A stretch of 64,000 nt of DNA from Streptomyces sp. NBC_01478 (lineage in GTDB: Bacteria; Actinomycetota; Actinomycetes; Streptomycetales; Streptomycetaceae), in contig NZ_CP109444.1 of NCBI RefSeq assembly GCF_036227225.1, positions 12,060,817 through 12,124,816 on the forward strand, given 5' to 3'. The notes beneath the pieces are model-generated. The model saw only the letters and a list, made by a program, of their open reading frames with translations, did no database searches and was not told the origin of the DNA. The translations under genes and the position numbers were made by a program. Below, one piece after another: positions 1 through 8,583 of the stretch (the stretch's first letter is position 1; the number at the start of each line of letters is the position of its first letter).

Positions 1-564
1 GCCGACCTGATCGGGCTCCTGGATCACCTGGACGTGCAGCAGGCGACGCTGGTGGGGCATTCGCAGGGCGGCTTTCTGTCGATGCGAGCCGCCCTGGTGG
101 CGCCTGACCGGGTCAAGTCCCTGGTGCTCATCGACACGACGTCGGTCGCCTGGCCACCCGAGGCGCTGGCGCAGATGCGCGGTGCGTCCGAGGGACTCCG
201 CGGCGCGGGTCCGGAGGCAGTGGCCCCGGTATTGCTGGGGATACTGCTCGGACACCCCGCGATCCACGATCAGTGGCTGGCGAAGTGGAAGACGCAGCCG
301 CGTGAACGGCTCGCCGACGCGGTGCAGGTACTGATGGGAGCGGATGACATCACCGGCCGGCTCGATGAGATCACGGTGCCCGCTTTGGTCGTCCACGGCG
401 ACGCGGACCAGCCGATCCCGTACCCGTTGGGCCAGAAACTGGCCGGGGAACTCTCCGGTGCCCAGGAGCTGGTCACCGTGACCGGGGCCGGACACACGCC
501 GAACCTCACTCATCCCGACCGCGTCAACCCGGCGTTGGTCAGCTTCCTTCGCCGGTACGCCTGA
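1..564 (+). CDS. Alpha/beta hydrolase, 5'-truncated by the window edge
   Basis: The reading frame is open from base 1, so the N-terminus lies outside the window; about 187 residues are visible. The nucleophile elbow GHSQGG gives the catalytic Ser, the acid is probably the Asp in VHGDADQP, and the catalytic His is in GAGHTP near the C-terminus. This is the layout of small alpha/beta-fold hydrolases (esterase, epoxide hydrolase or haloperoxidase-like), acting in the cytoplasm on a small ester-type substrate. The exact substrate cannot be told. The downstream NTF2-like gene is on the same strand 153 bp away and need not be cotranscribed. Confidence 0.85.
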   Translation, partial: ADLIGLLDHLDVQQATLVGHSQGGFLSMRAALVAPDRVKSLVLIDTTSVAWPPEALAQMRGASEGLRGAGPEAVAPVLLGILLGHPAIHDQWLAKWKTQPRERLADAVQVLMGADDITGRLDEITVPALVVHGDADQPIPYPLGQKLAGELSGAQELVTVTGAGHTPNLTHPDRVNPALVSFLRRYA

Positions 565-717
565 CAGTCCCACAGCCCCCTCCCCATACGTGGAACCTGC
601 AGCGCCGATCAGCACGGCGCTGCTGCCCGCGAGGCGTTTTGGCGGACATTCACACGCGGGTCTCAGCATCCGCCATTTCAACGATCTGCACGAGATCCAA
701 TTCTGAAAGGAACAACC

Positions 718-1095
718 ATGTCGACTCCCATTACCGACCTGGCGCAGCTCCCCCCGGCCTTCGAGAAGGCCATGAACTCCGGGAACCTCGATGAGGTCCT
801 GAACCTGCTCGCTCCCGGTGCCGTCATGCGTACCGTCACCGGTGAGACCGTCACCGGCCAGGCGCTGCGCGACTACGCGGCCGGGTCGATCGCCGGCAAG
901 GCCCAGCTGTCCAACGGCCCGTCGCGCATCGTGGCTGGCGACGGCATTGCGTTTGTCACCGAGGAGTGGACCCTCGAGATCACCACTCCCGACGGCAACC
1001 GGAAGAAGGCCACCGGCGCCTCTGCCAATGTCGCCCGCCTTGGTGAGGACGGCACCTGGCGCTACGCCATCCTCAACCCCCTCGGTACCGCCTGA
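718..1095 (+). CDS. NTF2-like (SnoaL/DUF4440-type) small protein
   Basis: This 125-residue protein has the size and pattern of the NTF2-like/SnoaL cone fold: an N-terminal helix pair (LPPAFEKAMNSGNLDEV) followed by strands ending in a WRYAILNP-type tail. Such proteins are small cytoplasmic enzymes (ketosteroid-isomerase-like) or ligand binders. No specific catalytic residues are recognised here. The ATG is preceded by AAAGGA at good spacing, which fixes the start. Two more NTF2-like proteins occur in the window (7892 and 41277), but they are not close copies of this one. Confidence 0.75.
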   Translation: MSTPITDLAQLPPAFEKAMNSGNLDEVLNLLAPGAVMRTVTGETVTGQALRDYAAGSIAGKAQLSNGPSRIVAGDGIAFVTEEWTLEITTPDGNRKKATGASANVARLGEDGTWRYAILNPLGTA

Positions 1096-1340
1096 GCGTC
1101 TGCGGGTGGCTGGACTCCCCGGAGCCCGGCCACCCCCCTCAGCCAACTGACGCCCGGCCCCTGGTCTTTGTCCATCCCCGGGGTGGATCGCGCCGCACCT
1201 GGCGGCCAGTCATCGACAGTTCGCCGACGACACCGAGTGCGTCGCCGGCGAGTTCGGCCACGGCGGATTCGCCGTGGTGGGCCGCTCGACGGACGGCAAG
1301 GTGGTCCAAGTGCTCGCCTCCCACCGGCCTGAAGGGCGTA

Positions 1341-1628
1341 GTGCTCAGCACACCCGCCCCGCTGGCTCCGATCGGTGTGACGCACGAATTCCAGGCGGTG
1401 TCGTCGCATGTCTACGACAACGACGAGACCGACGACCACAGCATCGATCTGGTCCTGACCCACGGTGAGTCGGGCACAGAAGCACACCGTCAGGTGCCGG
1501 GGGAGACCTTCCGGGCAGGGCCGGAGCGATCGGCTGTGCTGGTGCTGGTCGGCAACGAGGACAAGGTGATCCTGCGCGGCCGCCTGCCGCCTCTGATTTT
1601 CACCGCCACGCTCACGAGCTTGGCGTAA
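1341..1628 (+). CDS. Possible small hypothetical protein in a poorly coding stretch
   Basis: Between the NTF2-like gene and the LuxR gene lie about 640 bases with no convincing full-length gene. The best candidate is this 95-residue GTG-started frame, with a plausible acidic middle (YDNDETDDH) and a beta-rich second half (SAVLVLVGNEDKVILRG). No ribosome site is clear. The preceding 1100-1340 is open in scrambled frames and could be the decayed 5' part of the same gene. An inverted CTCAC/GTGAG repeat near 1700 sits in front of the LuxR gene and might be regulatory. The function is unknown. Confidence 0.3.
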   Translation: MLSTPAPLAPIGVTHEFQAVSSHVYDNDETDDHSIDLVLTHGESGTEAHRQVPGETFRAGPERSAVLVLVGNEDKVILRGRLPPLIFTATLTSLA

Positions 1629-1735
1629 TGGGTCACCTGTCGCCGCTGGAGGCGCCGGACCGGGTCGCCTCTCACATCAGCGGGTCCGTCGCCCGCGTCT
1701 CACTTCGACGTGAGTGAGCGGGACCTGTGTGATCG

Positions 1736-4582
1736 GTGGGTTTTGTGGGAGTTCATGTGCTTCGTGGCCGTGCTGCACCAATGTCGAGCGCGCTGCATGT
1801 CGTGCACCGGGCGAAGCGTTCGGGCCAGGGCGGGATCATTCTGATCACAGGCGAGGCCGGCATCGGGAAGACCGCGGTCCTCGACACCGTGCGCGCGGAG
1901 GCCGCCTCCGCCGGGTTCGTGGTGGGGATGAGCAAAGCGGACGAGGTCGACCATGTTTCGCCGGGCATGCCGCTTCTGCTCGCTCTGCGATCCGGCCGCA
2001 CACCACTGGCGTCCTCGAAGGCATTCGACGATGTGAACACGCTGGTGGATCAGCCTCTGCTTCTCATCGACCGGGTCTGCGCGCTGCTGGAGGAAGTGGC
2101 AAGCTGTTCACCCGTCTTCATCGCCATCGACGACATTCAATGGATCGACCGCCTGAGCCGTCTGGCCCTCCGCGTACTGCCGGCCCGGCTGTCGGGCCTT
2201 CCGGTCGTGTGGGCGTTCACGGCCCGGGACAGGTCAAGCGGCCTGGCCGAGGAGCTCTCCGGTGGTCACTTCGACGGCGTTCCGGTCGAGAAACTCGTTC
2301 TCGGCCCGCTCGGTCTCACGGACCTCCTGGAGGTTGCGAGGGACTGGCTCGGACATATTCCTGCCGATGGAACGCGTCGAATGCTGGAAGGAGTGGCCGG
2401 CACTCCGTTCCTCGCTGTGCAGATCCTGGAGGGCATCGCCCGCGCCCGCGCCCGCGGTGAGAACGAGGACCAGGTGCCTGCCGAGTTCGTGGCAGGAGTC
2501 CGCCGCCATCTGACCGTACTACCGGCCACGGCCGCGGAACTCGTGCGCCTGGCCGCAGTGTTGGGCCGCCCCCTGACGTTCGAGGATGCCCTCGGCCTGC
2601 TGCCGGACCAGCCTCCGGCAACTGTGTCCGATCTGATCGACAGCGTCACGTCGTCGGGGCTTTTCGTGTCGCACGGATCCCTCATCGCCTTCCGGCACGA
2701 TCTCGTCCGGGAGACCGTCTACGCCGATCTTTCCGATGCGACACGTCGCCGCATGCATCAGCGGTGCGCTCGCTACCTGATCCATGCGGGACACAGCGCG
2801 CTGAGCGCGGCACCGCATGCGGCGGCCGGTGGAAGAAGCGCGGATGACACCAGCGTCGCCATCCTCAGAGCAGCGGCCGACGAGGCGCTGGCGTCCATGC
2901 CGGACACGGCCGCCGACCTGATCGTTTCCGCTCTCGCACTGACCGGTCCTGACCAGCCCGGCTACTGGGATGTCGGGATCCGCTGCGTCGACATCCTCAG
3001 CCGAGCCCAACGCTCAGCCCAGGCCGTGCACGTCGCCGACTCCCTGCTCCGCAAGGCCCCGCCGACGGAGGAAGCGGCGCGCATCGAGGTATTCGCGGCC
3101 CGCGCGCTGTGGCTGACGGGCCGGTTGACCGAGTCGGTCGGCCGTATCGACACGGTCCTGTCCGCCGAGCAGGTGTCCGCCCCTTTACAAGCCCGGCTGC
3201 GAGCCTCCCGCGCCCTGGCCATCACGCGCTCCGAGACCGCGGAGCGCGCCCGGGCGGAGGCGGAAGCCGCCCTCGCACTTGCTCAGGAGGCGGGCGACCG
3301 CGCAGCGCTGGAGGTGTCGCACCTGGCGCTCGCCGAACTGGCCAAGAACTCGGGACATCACGCGCAGTCGCTGGCTCACTTCCGCGAACTGCGTGCCATC
3401 GCCGGCGCCGAGTATCTGCCGGCGGAGATTCTGGTGCTGCAGTTGCTCGACCGGTACACCGAGGCCCGATCGCTGCTCGACGCCGCGCGCCAGGAGTCCG
3501 GAAGTCAGGCCGAGGCGGTTCTGCCGTCCATGTTGCACGCCCAGATGTGGCAGGACTTCTGCGAAGGGCGCCTGGAGGAAACCGGGGCCGATGCGACGGC
3601 GTTGGTGACCCTGGGCTCGGAACTGGGCAATCATGTGTACGAACTTGATGCCGTCTCCCTCCTCAGCACGTTGGAGCTGTACCGGGGTGATGTCGTGCGG
3701 GCGCGGGCTCTTCTCACGCCCTATCTCACGCACACCGACGTGGACGACGATGTGCGCTCACCGGGTCTGATTCTCATGCAGGGATGGCTCGCCGCCGCTG
3801 AGGGTGATGTCGCGCAGGCCCTGGCCGTACTCGGACCGCTGCTGTACGCGGCGCGCGACGGGCGCACCTGGTGGCCCTGGTGGCCGGGATGGATGCCGAT
3901 GTTCGCGCGCATGGCTCTTGCCGGCGGCGACGCCCGCTTCGCGGAAGAGGCGGCCGCGATCGCGGGGGAGGGCGCGGCGCGCAACCCCGGCGTCACGACA
4001 TTCGAGGGCCTCGCCCTGCACACTCGAGGGCTGGTTCACCAGGACCGACAGATGCTCCAGAAGGCGGCGGACATCCTGAAGGCCGTTCCGCGACCAACTG
4101 CCCGCGCGGCCGTCGCCGATGATCTGGGCCGAGCGCTGCTCGCCGAGGGCCATCGCGAGGAAGGGATCGCCCACCTCGACCGGGCGTGGCAGCTCTACCA
4201 TGACATCGGTATCAGAACCTCGATGCTGTCCGTCCAAGAGGTCCTTCGCGGGGCGGGAGTTCGACGGGCACAGTGGGCGACGGGAGCAGCCCGCCCCGCG
4301 TCGGGGTGGCAGGCACTGACCAGGGCCGAGCTGGCGGTCACCCGTCTGATCGGCTCCGGGCTCACCAACAGAGCCGTCGCCGACGACCTGGGTCTGTCCC
4401 CCAACACGATCGGCACCCACGTCCGGTCGATCTTCGTCAAGCTGGGCATTCACTCGCGTGTACAGCTGGCGAACGCACTCCACAGACGCGACGCCGAGCT
4501 GTCCGGCCAGAGCCCCCGGGAACTCCGGACTGAACGACCGCACTTGGGCCAGACGGAGCGCTCGCGGAGTTCGTCGACGTAG
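1736..4582 (+). CDS. Large ATPase-LuxR family (LAL/MalT-like) transcriptional regulator
   Basis: This 948-residue cytoplasmic regulator has a Walker A motif GEAGIGKT near residue 40 and a Walker B-type FIAIDDIQWID near residue 130. A long helical TPR-like middle follows (about 350-820). A C-terminal LuxR helix-turn-helix (about 860-915) carries the typical LTNRAVADDLGLSPNT and SIFVKLG segments. The architecture is that of LAL regulators, which switch on nearby catabolic or secondary-metabolite genes in response to a ligand and ATP. The start is uncertain: GTG at 1736 or 1748. The last 15 or so codons run antisense through a TetR gene remnant, so the C-terminal tail after the HTH is probably recent. 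The target is unknown. Confidence 0.9.
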   Translation: MGFVGVHVLRGRAAPMSSALHVVHRAKRSGQGGIILITGEAGIGKTAVLDTVRAEAASAGFVVGMSKADEVDHVSPGMPLLLALRSGRTPLASSKAFDDVNTLVDQPLLLIDRVCALLEEVASCSPVFIAIDDIQWIDRLSRLALRVLPARLSGLPVVWAFTARDRSSGLAEELSGGHFDGVPVEKLVLGPLGLTDLLEVARDWLGHIPADGTRRMLEGVAGTPFLAVQILEGIARARARGENEDQVPAEFVAGVRRHLTVLPATAAELVRLAAVLGRPLTFEDALGLLPDQPPATVSDLIDSVTSSGLFVSHGSLIAFRHDLVRETVYADLSDATRRRMHQRCARYLIHAGHSALSAAPHAAAGGRSADDTSVAILRAAADEALASMPDTAADLIVSALALTGPDQPGYWDVGIRCVDILSRAQRSAQAVHVADSLLRKAPPTEEAARIEVFAARALWLTGRLTESVGRIDTVLSAEQVSAPLQARLRASRALAITRSETAERARAEAEAALALAQEAGDRAALEVSHLALAELAKNSGHHAQSLAHFRELRAIAGAEYLPAEILVLQLLDRYTEARSLLDAARQESGSQAEAVLPSMLHAQMWQDFCEGRLEETGADATALVTLGSELGNHVYELDAVSLLSTLELYRGDVVRARALLTPYLTHTDVDDDVRSPGLILMQGWLAAAEGDVAQALAVLGPLLYAARDGRTWWPWWPGWMPMFARMALAGGDARFAEEAAAIAGEGAARNPGVTTFEGLALHTRGLVHQDRQMLQKAADILKAVPRPTARAAVADDLGRALLAEGHREEGIAHLDRAWQLYHDIGIRTSMLSVQEVLRGAGVRRAQWATGAARPASGWQALTRAELAVTRLIGSGLTNRAVADDLGLSPNTIGTHVRSIFVKLGIHSRVQLANALHRRDAELSGQSPRELRTERPHLGQTERSRSSST

Positions 4583-4746
4583 GTGCGCGCATCCACCTCG
4601 GGCAGCATCCAGGGCAGGAAGATGAACCGGTAGATGATGGGGGCCACCACCCGGTCGATCAACTCGTCGCCGCTGAACGTGATGCCGGGCCGGGCGGCGA
4701 ATTCGGCCGCCTCTGCCCGCCGGTCGCTCGGGCAGTCAGCCCCGCA
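4540..4746 (-). pseudogene. C-terminal remnant of a TetR-family regulator
   Basis: On the minus strand about 68 codons read like the end of a TetR ligand-binding domain, including GDELIDRVVAPIIYRF and a YVDELRERS tail, the usual final helices of TetR_C. No DNA-binding half or start codon remains upstream; the frame runs into the promoter of the response regulator. It overlaps the 3' end of the LuxR-type gene in antisense. I read it as debris of a deleted repressor gene. Confidence 0.5.
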
Positions 4747-4750
4747 GGCG

Positions 4751-4786
4751 GAAGGACCGCTGAACGTCCTGAAGATTCTCTTCAGC
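4751..4786. promoter_or_regulatory. Putative response-regulator box upstream of the two-component genes
   Basis: Read on the minus strand this element contains CTTCAGGACGTTCAGC, two TTCAG units 9 bp apart, with a further CTTCAGC on the plus strand. It ends 32 bp before the response regulator ATG. The same element occurs at 20081-20119 in front of the secreted repeat protein gene. Spaced direct repeats of this type are usual OmpR/PhoB-class binding sites. Binding by the neighbouring regulator is an inference. Confidence 0.55.
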
Positions 4787-4818
4787 GTCTGGCGCGACCG
4801 GTCGGGCAAGGTAGACGC

Positions 4819-5496
4819 ATGCGTGTGCTGGTGATGGACGACGACGCCCGTCTCGTGGAGCTGCTCCAACAGGGCCTTCGCGCAGAGGGGTTCGCGGTGG
4901 ATGCCACGAGCGACGGCCTTGACGGTCTCGCCAAGGCGGCCGCCGACAACTACGACGTGATCATTCTCGACGTCATGATGCCTGGCCTGAACGGCTACAA
5001 GGTGTGCGCCCACCTGCGGTCGAGCGGTGACAACACCCCCATCCTGATGCTGACGGCGAAAGACGGTGAGTACGACGAGGCGGAAGGACTGGAGACGGGG
5101 GCCGACGACTACCTGACGAAGCCCTTCTCCTTCGTCGTCCTCACCGCTCGTCTGCACGCCCTGATACGCCGCGCGCGTCCGGAGCGGCAGATCGTCCAGC
5201 ACTTCGGGGACCTGGAGATCGACACAGGAGCCCGGCGTTGCCGACGCGCAGGCACGGACATCGCCCTCACTCCTCGGGAGTTCGACGTCCTGGCACTGCT
5301 CGCGGCAACCCCGGACATCGCCATCAGCAAGGCCGCCGTCCTGGAGCGGGTCTGGGACAGTGCGTACGAGGGCGGCCCCAACATCGTGGAGGTCTACGTC
5401 AGTGCTCTTCGCCGGAAAATCGACCGGCCCTTCGGCCGGGCCAGTATCGAAACCGTACCTGGCGGGGCCTACCGGCTCCGCTCCGACGGAGCCTGA
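4819..5496 (+). CDS. OmpR/PhoB-family response regulator
   Basis: This 225-residue protein has a receiver domain (1-115) with acidic pocket MDDDA, the phospho-acceptor Asp51 in IILDVMMPG, and the conserved Lys in LTKPF near 101. A C-terminal winged helix (about 130-222) carries the [11 protein letters not shown] and [11 protein letters not shown] segments of the OmpR class. It is the output partner of the sensor kinase that follows in an overlapping frame. An AAGG ribosome site precedes the ATG. The shared box at 4751 and 20081 suggests autoregulation and control of the secreted protein at 20220. Confidence 0.93.
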   Translation: MRVLVMDDDARLVELLQQGLRAEGFAVDATSDGLDGLAKAAADNYDVIILDVMMPGLNGYKVCAHLRSSGDNTPILMLTAKDGEYDEAEGLETGADDYLTKPFSFVVLTARLHALIRRARPERQIVQHFGDLEIDTGARRCRRAGTDIALTPREFDVLALLAATPDIAISKAAVLERVWDSAYEGGPNIVEVYVSALRRKIDRPFGRASIETVPGGAYRLRSDGA

Positions 5497-6778
5497 CGGC
5501 GGCGCCCCCCGCCGGCGCCTACGGCTGTGGCCGCAGACCGTGCGTGTCCGTGCCACCGCCGCCGTCGCACTCGTCGCCAGCCTTGCTCTCGTCGCCTGCT
5601 CGGTGGTCCTGCTCTACGCCGTCCACAACAATCTGGTCGACTCCGCCCAGAACACGGCCCGCGACCACGTCGAAAAGGCAGCGAGCCAACTCGCCTCAGG
5701 GATGCCTCCGGGCGACGTACGGGCCGAGCTGCCGGACGTCATCCTGGACACCGCGCCCCCCGCCGGCTCCTCATCCACCGCATCGGCGGACCAGGGTGCA
5801 AATGCCTATGTGGGCACGTCTGCGGGGCCGATGGTGGTGCAGGCCTATCCCAATCTTGCTCCCGCGCGTACCGCCGTGATCACGTTGACCTGGGCCCTGG
5901 TCCCGTGTACCGCCCTGCTGGTCCTGCTGGTCGCCTACCTGGCGTGGTACGCCATGGGCCGGGCACTGCGACCGGTGGAGAACATCCGTGCCGAGTTCGC
6001 CGACATCACCGCCCACAGTCTCCAGCAGCGCGTCCCCGTCCCCGACTCCAACGACGAAGTCGCTTTGCTCGCGCAGACGATGAACGGCACTCTCGATCAA
6101 CTCCAGCGTGCCGTCGGCCGTCTGCGGACCTTCACCTCGGACGCCTCGCACGAACTGCGCGGCCCCCTCACCACCCTGAAGGCCCGTCTTGAGCTGGCCC
6201 TGGCCCGCCCCGACCGGGCTGAATGGACAGTGGTCGGCAGCGAGGCCCTGCGCGACACCACACGTCTGGAAGACATCGTCACCGATCTCCTGCTCCTTGC
6301 CCGCCTGGACGCTCGCCAGCCCCTGAAACTCCAACCCCTGCGCGTCACCGACCTCTTGCAACGGACCCTCGCCGAGCGCTACCCCCGTCAACCTGTCGTC
6401 CTCGTCACGGACTCCGCCTCAGACGAGGCGATCCTGGGCAGCCCCACGGCACTCGCCCGCCTCTTCCTGAACCTCATCGACAACGCGCTGCGCCACGCAC
6501 ACAGCAGTGTGATCGTGGAAGTGCACCACACCGAACATGAGCTGGTCGTCGAGGTCAGCGACGACGGTCCCGGCATCCCCGAACCCGACCGCGAGAGGGT
6601 CTTCGACCGCTTCACACGTCTGGACAACGCCCGTACCCGCAGCGAAGGCGGCACGGGTCTGGGCCTCGCCATCGCCCGCGACATCGCGGCCGCCCACGGC
6701 GGGACGCTCACTGCCGAACCGCCTCGGACCACCGACGGGGGTGCCCGTCTGCTCCTGGTCATCGCCAGGCAAGACTAA
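5360..6778 (+). CDS. Sensor histidine kinase (EnvZ/CutS-like class)
   Basis: Two transmembrane segments (about residues 63-88 and 172-195, from the first possible start) enclose a short extracytoplasmic sensor region of about 80 residues rich in Ala, Ser and Asp. A HAMP linker follows, then the dimerisation helix with phospho-His in [14 protein letters not shown] (about 264). The ATPase domain has N box [11 protein letters not shown]1 DDGPGIP, F box FDRFTRLD and G2 [11 protein letters not shown]. The start is unclear: GTG codons at 5360, 5402 and 5540 are possible. The first two overlap the regulator gene, and the last leaves only a few residues before the first membrane helix. The signal sensed is unknown. 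Confidence 0.9.
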   Translation: MRTRAAPTSWRSTSVLFAGKSTGPSAGPVSKPYLAGPTGSAPTEPDGGAPRRRLRLWPQTVRVRATAAVALVASLALVACSVVLLYAVHNNLVDSAQNTARDHVEKAASQLASGMPPGDVRAELPDVILDTAPPAGSSSTASADQGANAYVGTSAGPMVVQAYPNLAPARTAVITLTWALVPCTALLVLLVAYLAWYAMGRALRPVENIRAEFADITAHSLQQRVPVPDSNDEVALLAQTMNGTLDQLQRAVGRLRTFTSDASHELRGPLTTLKARLELALARPDRAEWTVVGSEALRDTTRLEDIVTDLLLLARLDARQPLKLQPLRVTDLLQRTLAERYPRQPVVLVTDSASDEAILGSPTALARLFLNLIDNALRHAHSSVIVEVHHTEHELVVEVSDDGPGIPEPDRERVFDRFTRLDNARTRSEGGTGLGLAIARDIAAAHGGTLTAEPPRTTDGGARLLLVIARQD

Positions 6779-7298
6779 CTGCGCAGCACGTAGCGGTTGC
6801 GCGACCGAAGATCGGACGCGCGTGACAGCGTGTGAGCGTCCGCTGTGCTCGAGGCTTCCGTGGCGTTGAGAGCTTTTGCGGCCCCGCGGTCCGGAGAACG
6901 CTCCATCACCCATTCATGTGAGAGACAAGCGGCCGATTGGTCATCGACGCTGGATTCAGAACCGGTGCCCGAGCGAAGCCGGACATGGCTGGACGGACGC
7001 CCCGGTGAACGCTCGTGGCGGGTCACGGCGCTGGAGCGGCATCCCAAGTGTGACCGCGTGCCTCCGGCACCCCGGACCGGGGCCCAGGCACGCTCCAGCG
7101 AGAGGTGGATCCGATGGAAGGGACAGCTCCGATGGCGCTGAACTACTCCCAGGCGCTGACCAGAAAGGTGACCGCCGCCAACGGAATCGAGTACGCGTAA
7201 CCGTGAGGTTGGCGAGGGCGGAGTGCCCCTTCGTACGTGCAGGTCCGGCTCTGGCGCGCGAGGTTCCGGGCCGGAGGGCGTGCGAGAGGAAGGGCGGC
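6779..7298. other. Gene-poor spacer with hydrolase debris
   Basis: About 520 bases separate the kinase from the HxlR gene. No frame has convincing coding character apart from the N-terminal hydrolase fragment at 7114-7200. The rest looks like non-coding or decayed sequence. Confidence 0.5.
7114..7200 (+). pseudogene. Truncated N-terminus of an alpha/beta hydrolase-type gene
   Basis: A 28-codon frame begins at ATG 7114 (second in-frame ATG 7132) and ends with TVTAANGIEYAY-like residues (here KVTAANGIEYA). That is how many alpha/beta hydrolases begin, just before the first strand. The frame stops there with TAA, so only the first structural element survives. It may be the other end of a lost hydrolase or a chance resemblance. 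Confidence 0.3.
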
Positions 7299-7760
7299 TC
7301 AGAGTCGTATCTGTGGCGGGTGTGTGCCTCCCACCACGGCCAGGTCCTCGAAGCGGATCTCCTCGCCGCAGGCGGCGCAGTCCGCTCGGGTGTGCAGGAT
7401 GGCACCGCATCGGTGCTGGAACTCCGCTGTGGCGATGCCGTCGCGGCAGTAGAGGTCGCCCCACTCCTTGAGGGCGGCGAGCACGGGGAGCAGGGCCTTG
7501 CCCGCTTCCGTGAGGACGTATTCGTCGCGCGGTGGATGTTCGCTGTAGCGCCGCCGCTCCACGACACCGGCCGTCTCCAGCCGACGCAGCCGTGTGGACA
7601 ACAGCGTCCGGTTGAGCCCGACGGCGTCGGCGATTTCGGAGAAGCGCCGGTTGCCGTACAGCAGTTCGCGCACGATCGGCAGCGAGTGGCGTTCCCCGAC
7701 GACGGCTATCGCGTCGGTCACAGAACAGACACGAGGTGTCGGTGCAGATTCAGTACTCAC
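7299..7760 (-). CDS. HxlR-family transcriptional regulator
   Basis: This 153-residue protein carries a winged helix typical of the HxlR/YodB group: CSVTDAIAVVGERHSLPIVREL, then NRRFSEIADAVGLNRTLLSTRLRRLE, and the wing ending YVLTEAGKALLPVL. The first Cys (near residue 12) is at the position used for redox sensing in some family members. The C-terminal tail adds three more Cys (RCGAI and CAACGEE), which may form a metal or thiol site. It is divergent from the SnoaL-like gene across a short promoter region with a palindromic AGTACA/TGTACT site. It probably represses itself and that gene in response to electrophiles or oxidants; the sensing role is inferred. Confidence 0.88.
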   Translation of the reverse strand: MSTESAPTPRVCSVTDAIAVVGERHSLPIVRELLYGNRRFSEIADAVGLNRTLLSTRLRRLETAGVVERRRYSEHPPRDEYVLTEAGKALLPVLAALKEWGDLYCRDGIATAEFQHRCGAILHTRADCAACGEEIRFEDLAVVGGTHPPQIRL

Positions 7761-7784
7761 TGTGCTAGGTTAACGTCACTGGCG

Positions 7785-7801
7785 AGTACATTTTTTGTAC
7801 T
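7785..7801. promoter_or_regulatory. Inverted repeat AGTACA-N5-TGTACT, putative HxlR operator
   Basis: A perfect 6+6 inverted repeat with an all-T spacer lies 24 bp upstream of the hxlR-type start and about 90 bp from the divergent gene. Another AGTACT half-site lies at 7752-7757, over the hxlR start. Palindromes with TAC/GTA cores are typical targets of HxlR/YodB regulators. Confidence 0.5.
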
Positions 7802-7891
7802 AACTCCTCCGGTGTGGCCGTTGCCCTCAACGGGGTCCGGCGCGGCCGTACGACAGTCAACCCCGCTTACGAACGACAAGAGGCGAACGCC

Positions 7892-8509
7892 ATGAGCAAC
7901 GAAGCCAACAAGCAGGTTGTCCTCGCGGCCATCGACGGCACCACTGGGCGCAAGAACCAGGTGCACCGCGTGCTGGCGCAGGGGCACTTCGTCGTGACTC
8001 ACGCCACGACCACCTTCCCCGACGGCGGCCAGGCCGCAGCCTTCGATCTCTGGCAGATCACGGATGGGCAGATCACCGGCCACTGGGGTGACCAGGAGCC
8101 CATCGTGGAACAGACCGCCAACGGTCACACCCAGGTCGACGGCGTCGCCGTCATCGACGCGGCGGCCGACACAGACGCCACGCGCAAGGTGGCGGAAGGG
8201 GCGGTGCGCACGATTCTGGTCGACAACGACTTCTCCGACGTGGACCGCCACCTGGCGGGCGAGTCCTACATCCAGCACAATCCCCGCTTCGCCGACGGCA
8301 TCAGCGGACTGGCGGCCGCACTGGGTGAGCTGGCGAAGGCCGGCCAGTCCCTCAAGTACTCCGACGTACTGGACGTCGTCACCGAGGGAGACTTCGCCTA
8401 CATCCGTTCGGTGGGTGTCTTCGCGGGCGCCGACTTCGTGTTCCACGACCTGTTCCGGGTGGCGGACGGGCGAGCCGTCGAGCACTGGGACGTCATGGTC
8501 CCGAGGTGA
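7892..8509 (+). CDS. SnoaL-like protein with two NTF2-type halves
   Basis: The 205-residue protein resembles the COG4922 group of predicted SnoaL-like enzymes. Its second half (about 95-205) is a complete NTF2-type domain with the signature SYIQHNPRFADG and end WDVMVPR. The first half (about 20-85) repeats the end of such a domain (HFVVTHATTTFPDGG, ITGHWGDQEPI) but lacks the leading YIQHNP segment, so it looks like a partial tandem duplication. The ATG at 7892 is preceded by AAGAGG. It is divergent from the HxlR gene and 75 bp before the MBL gene, with which it probably forms a unit. A role in detoxifying small carbonyl compounds is possible but unproven. Confidence 0.8.
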   Translation: MSNEANKQVVLAAIDGTTGRKNQVHRVLAQGHFVVTHATTTFPDGGQAAAFDLWQITDGQITGHWGDQEPIVEQTANGHTQVDGVAVIDAAADTDATRKVAEGAVRTILVDNDFSDVDRHLAGESYIQHNPRFADGISGLAAALGELAKAGQSLKYSDVLDVVTEGDFAYIRSVGVFAGADFVFHDLFRVADGRAVEHWDVMVPR

Positions 8510-8583
8510 GGAAGGGCGGCCGAGCCGTCCGCCTCTATCAAGTGCCACCAGGCAACCACCACACGGAAAAGGGCGTGGTAGAG

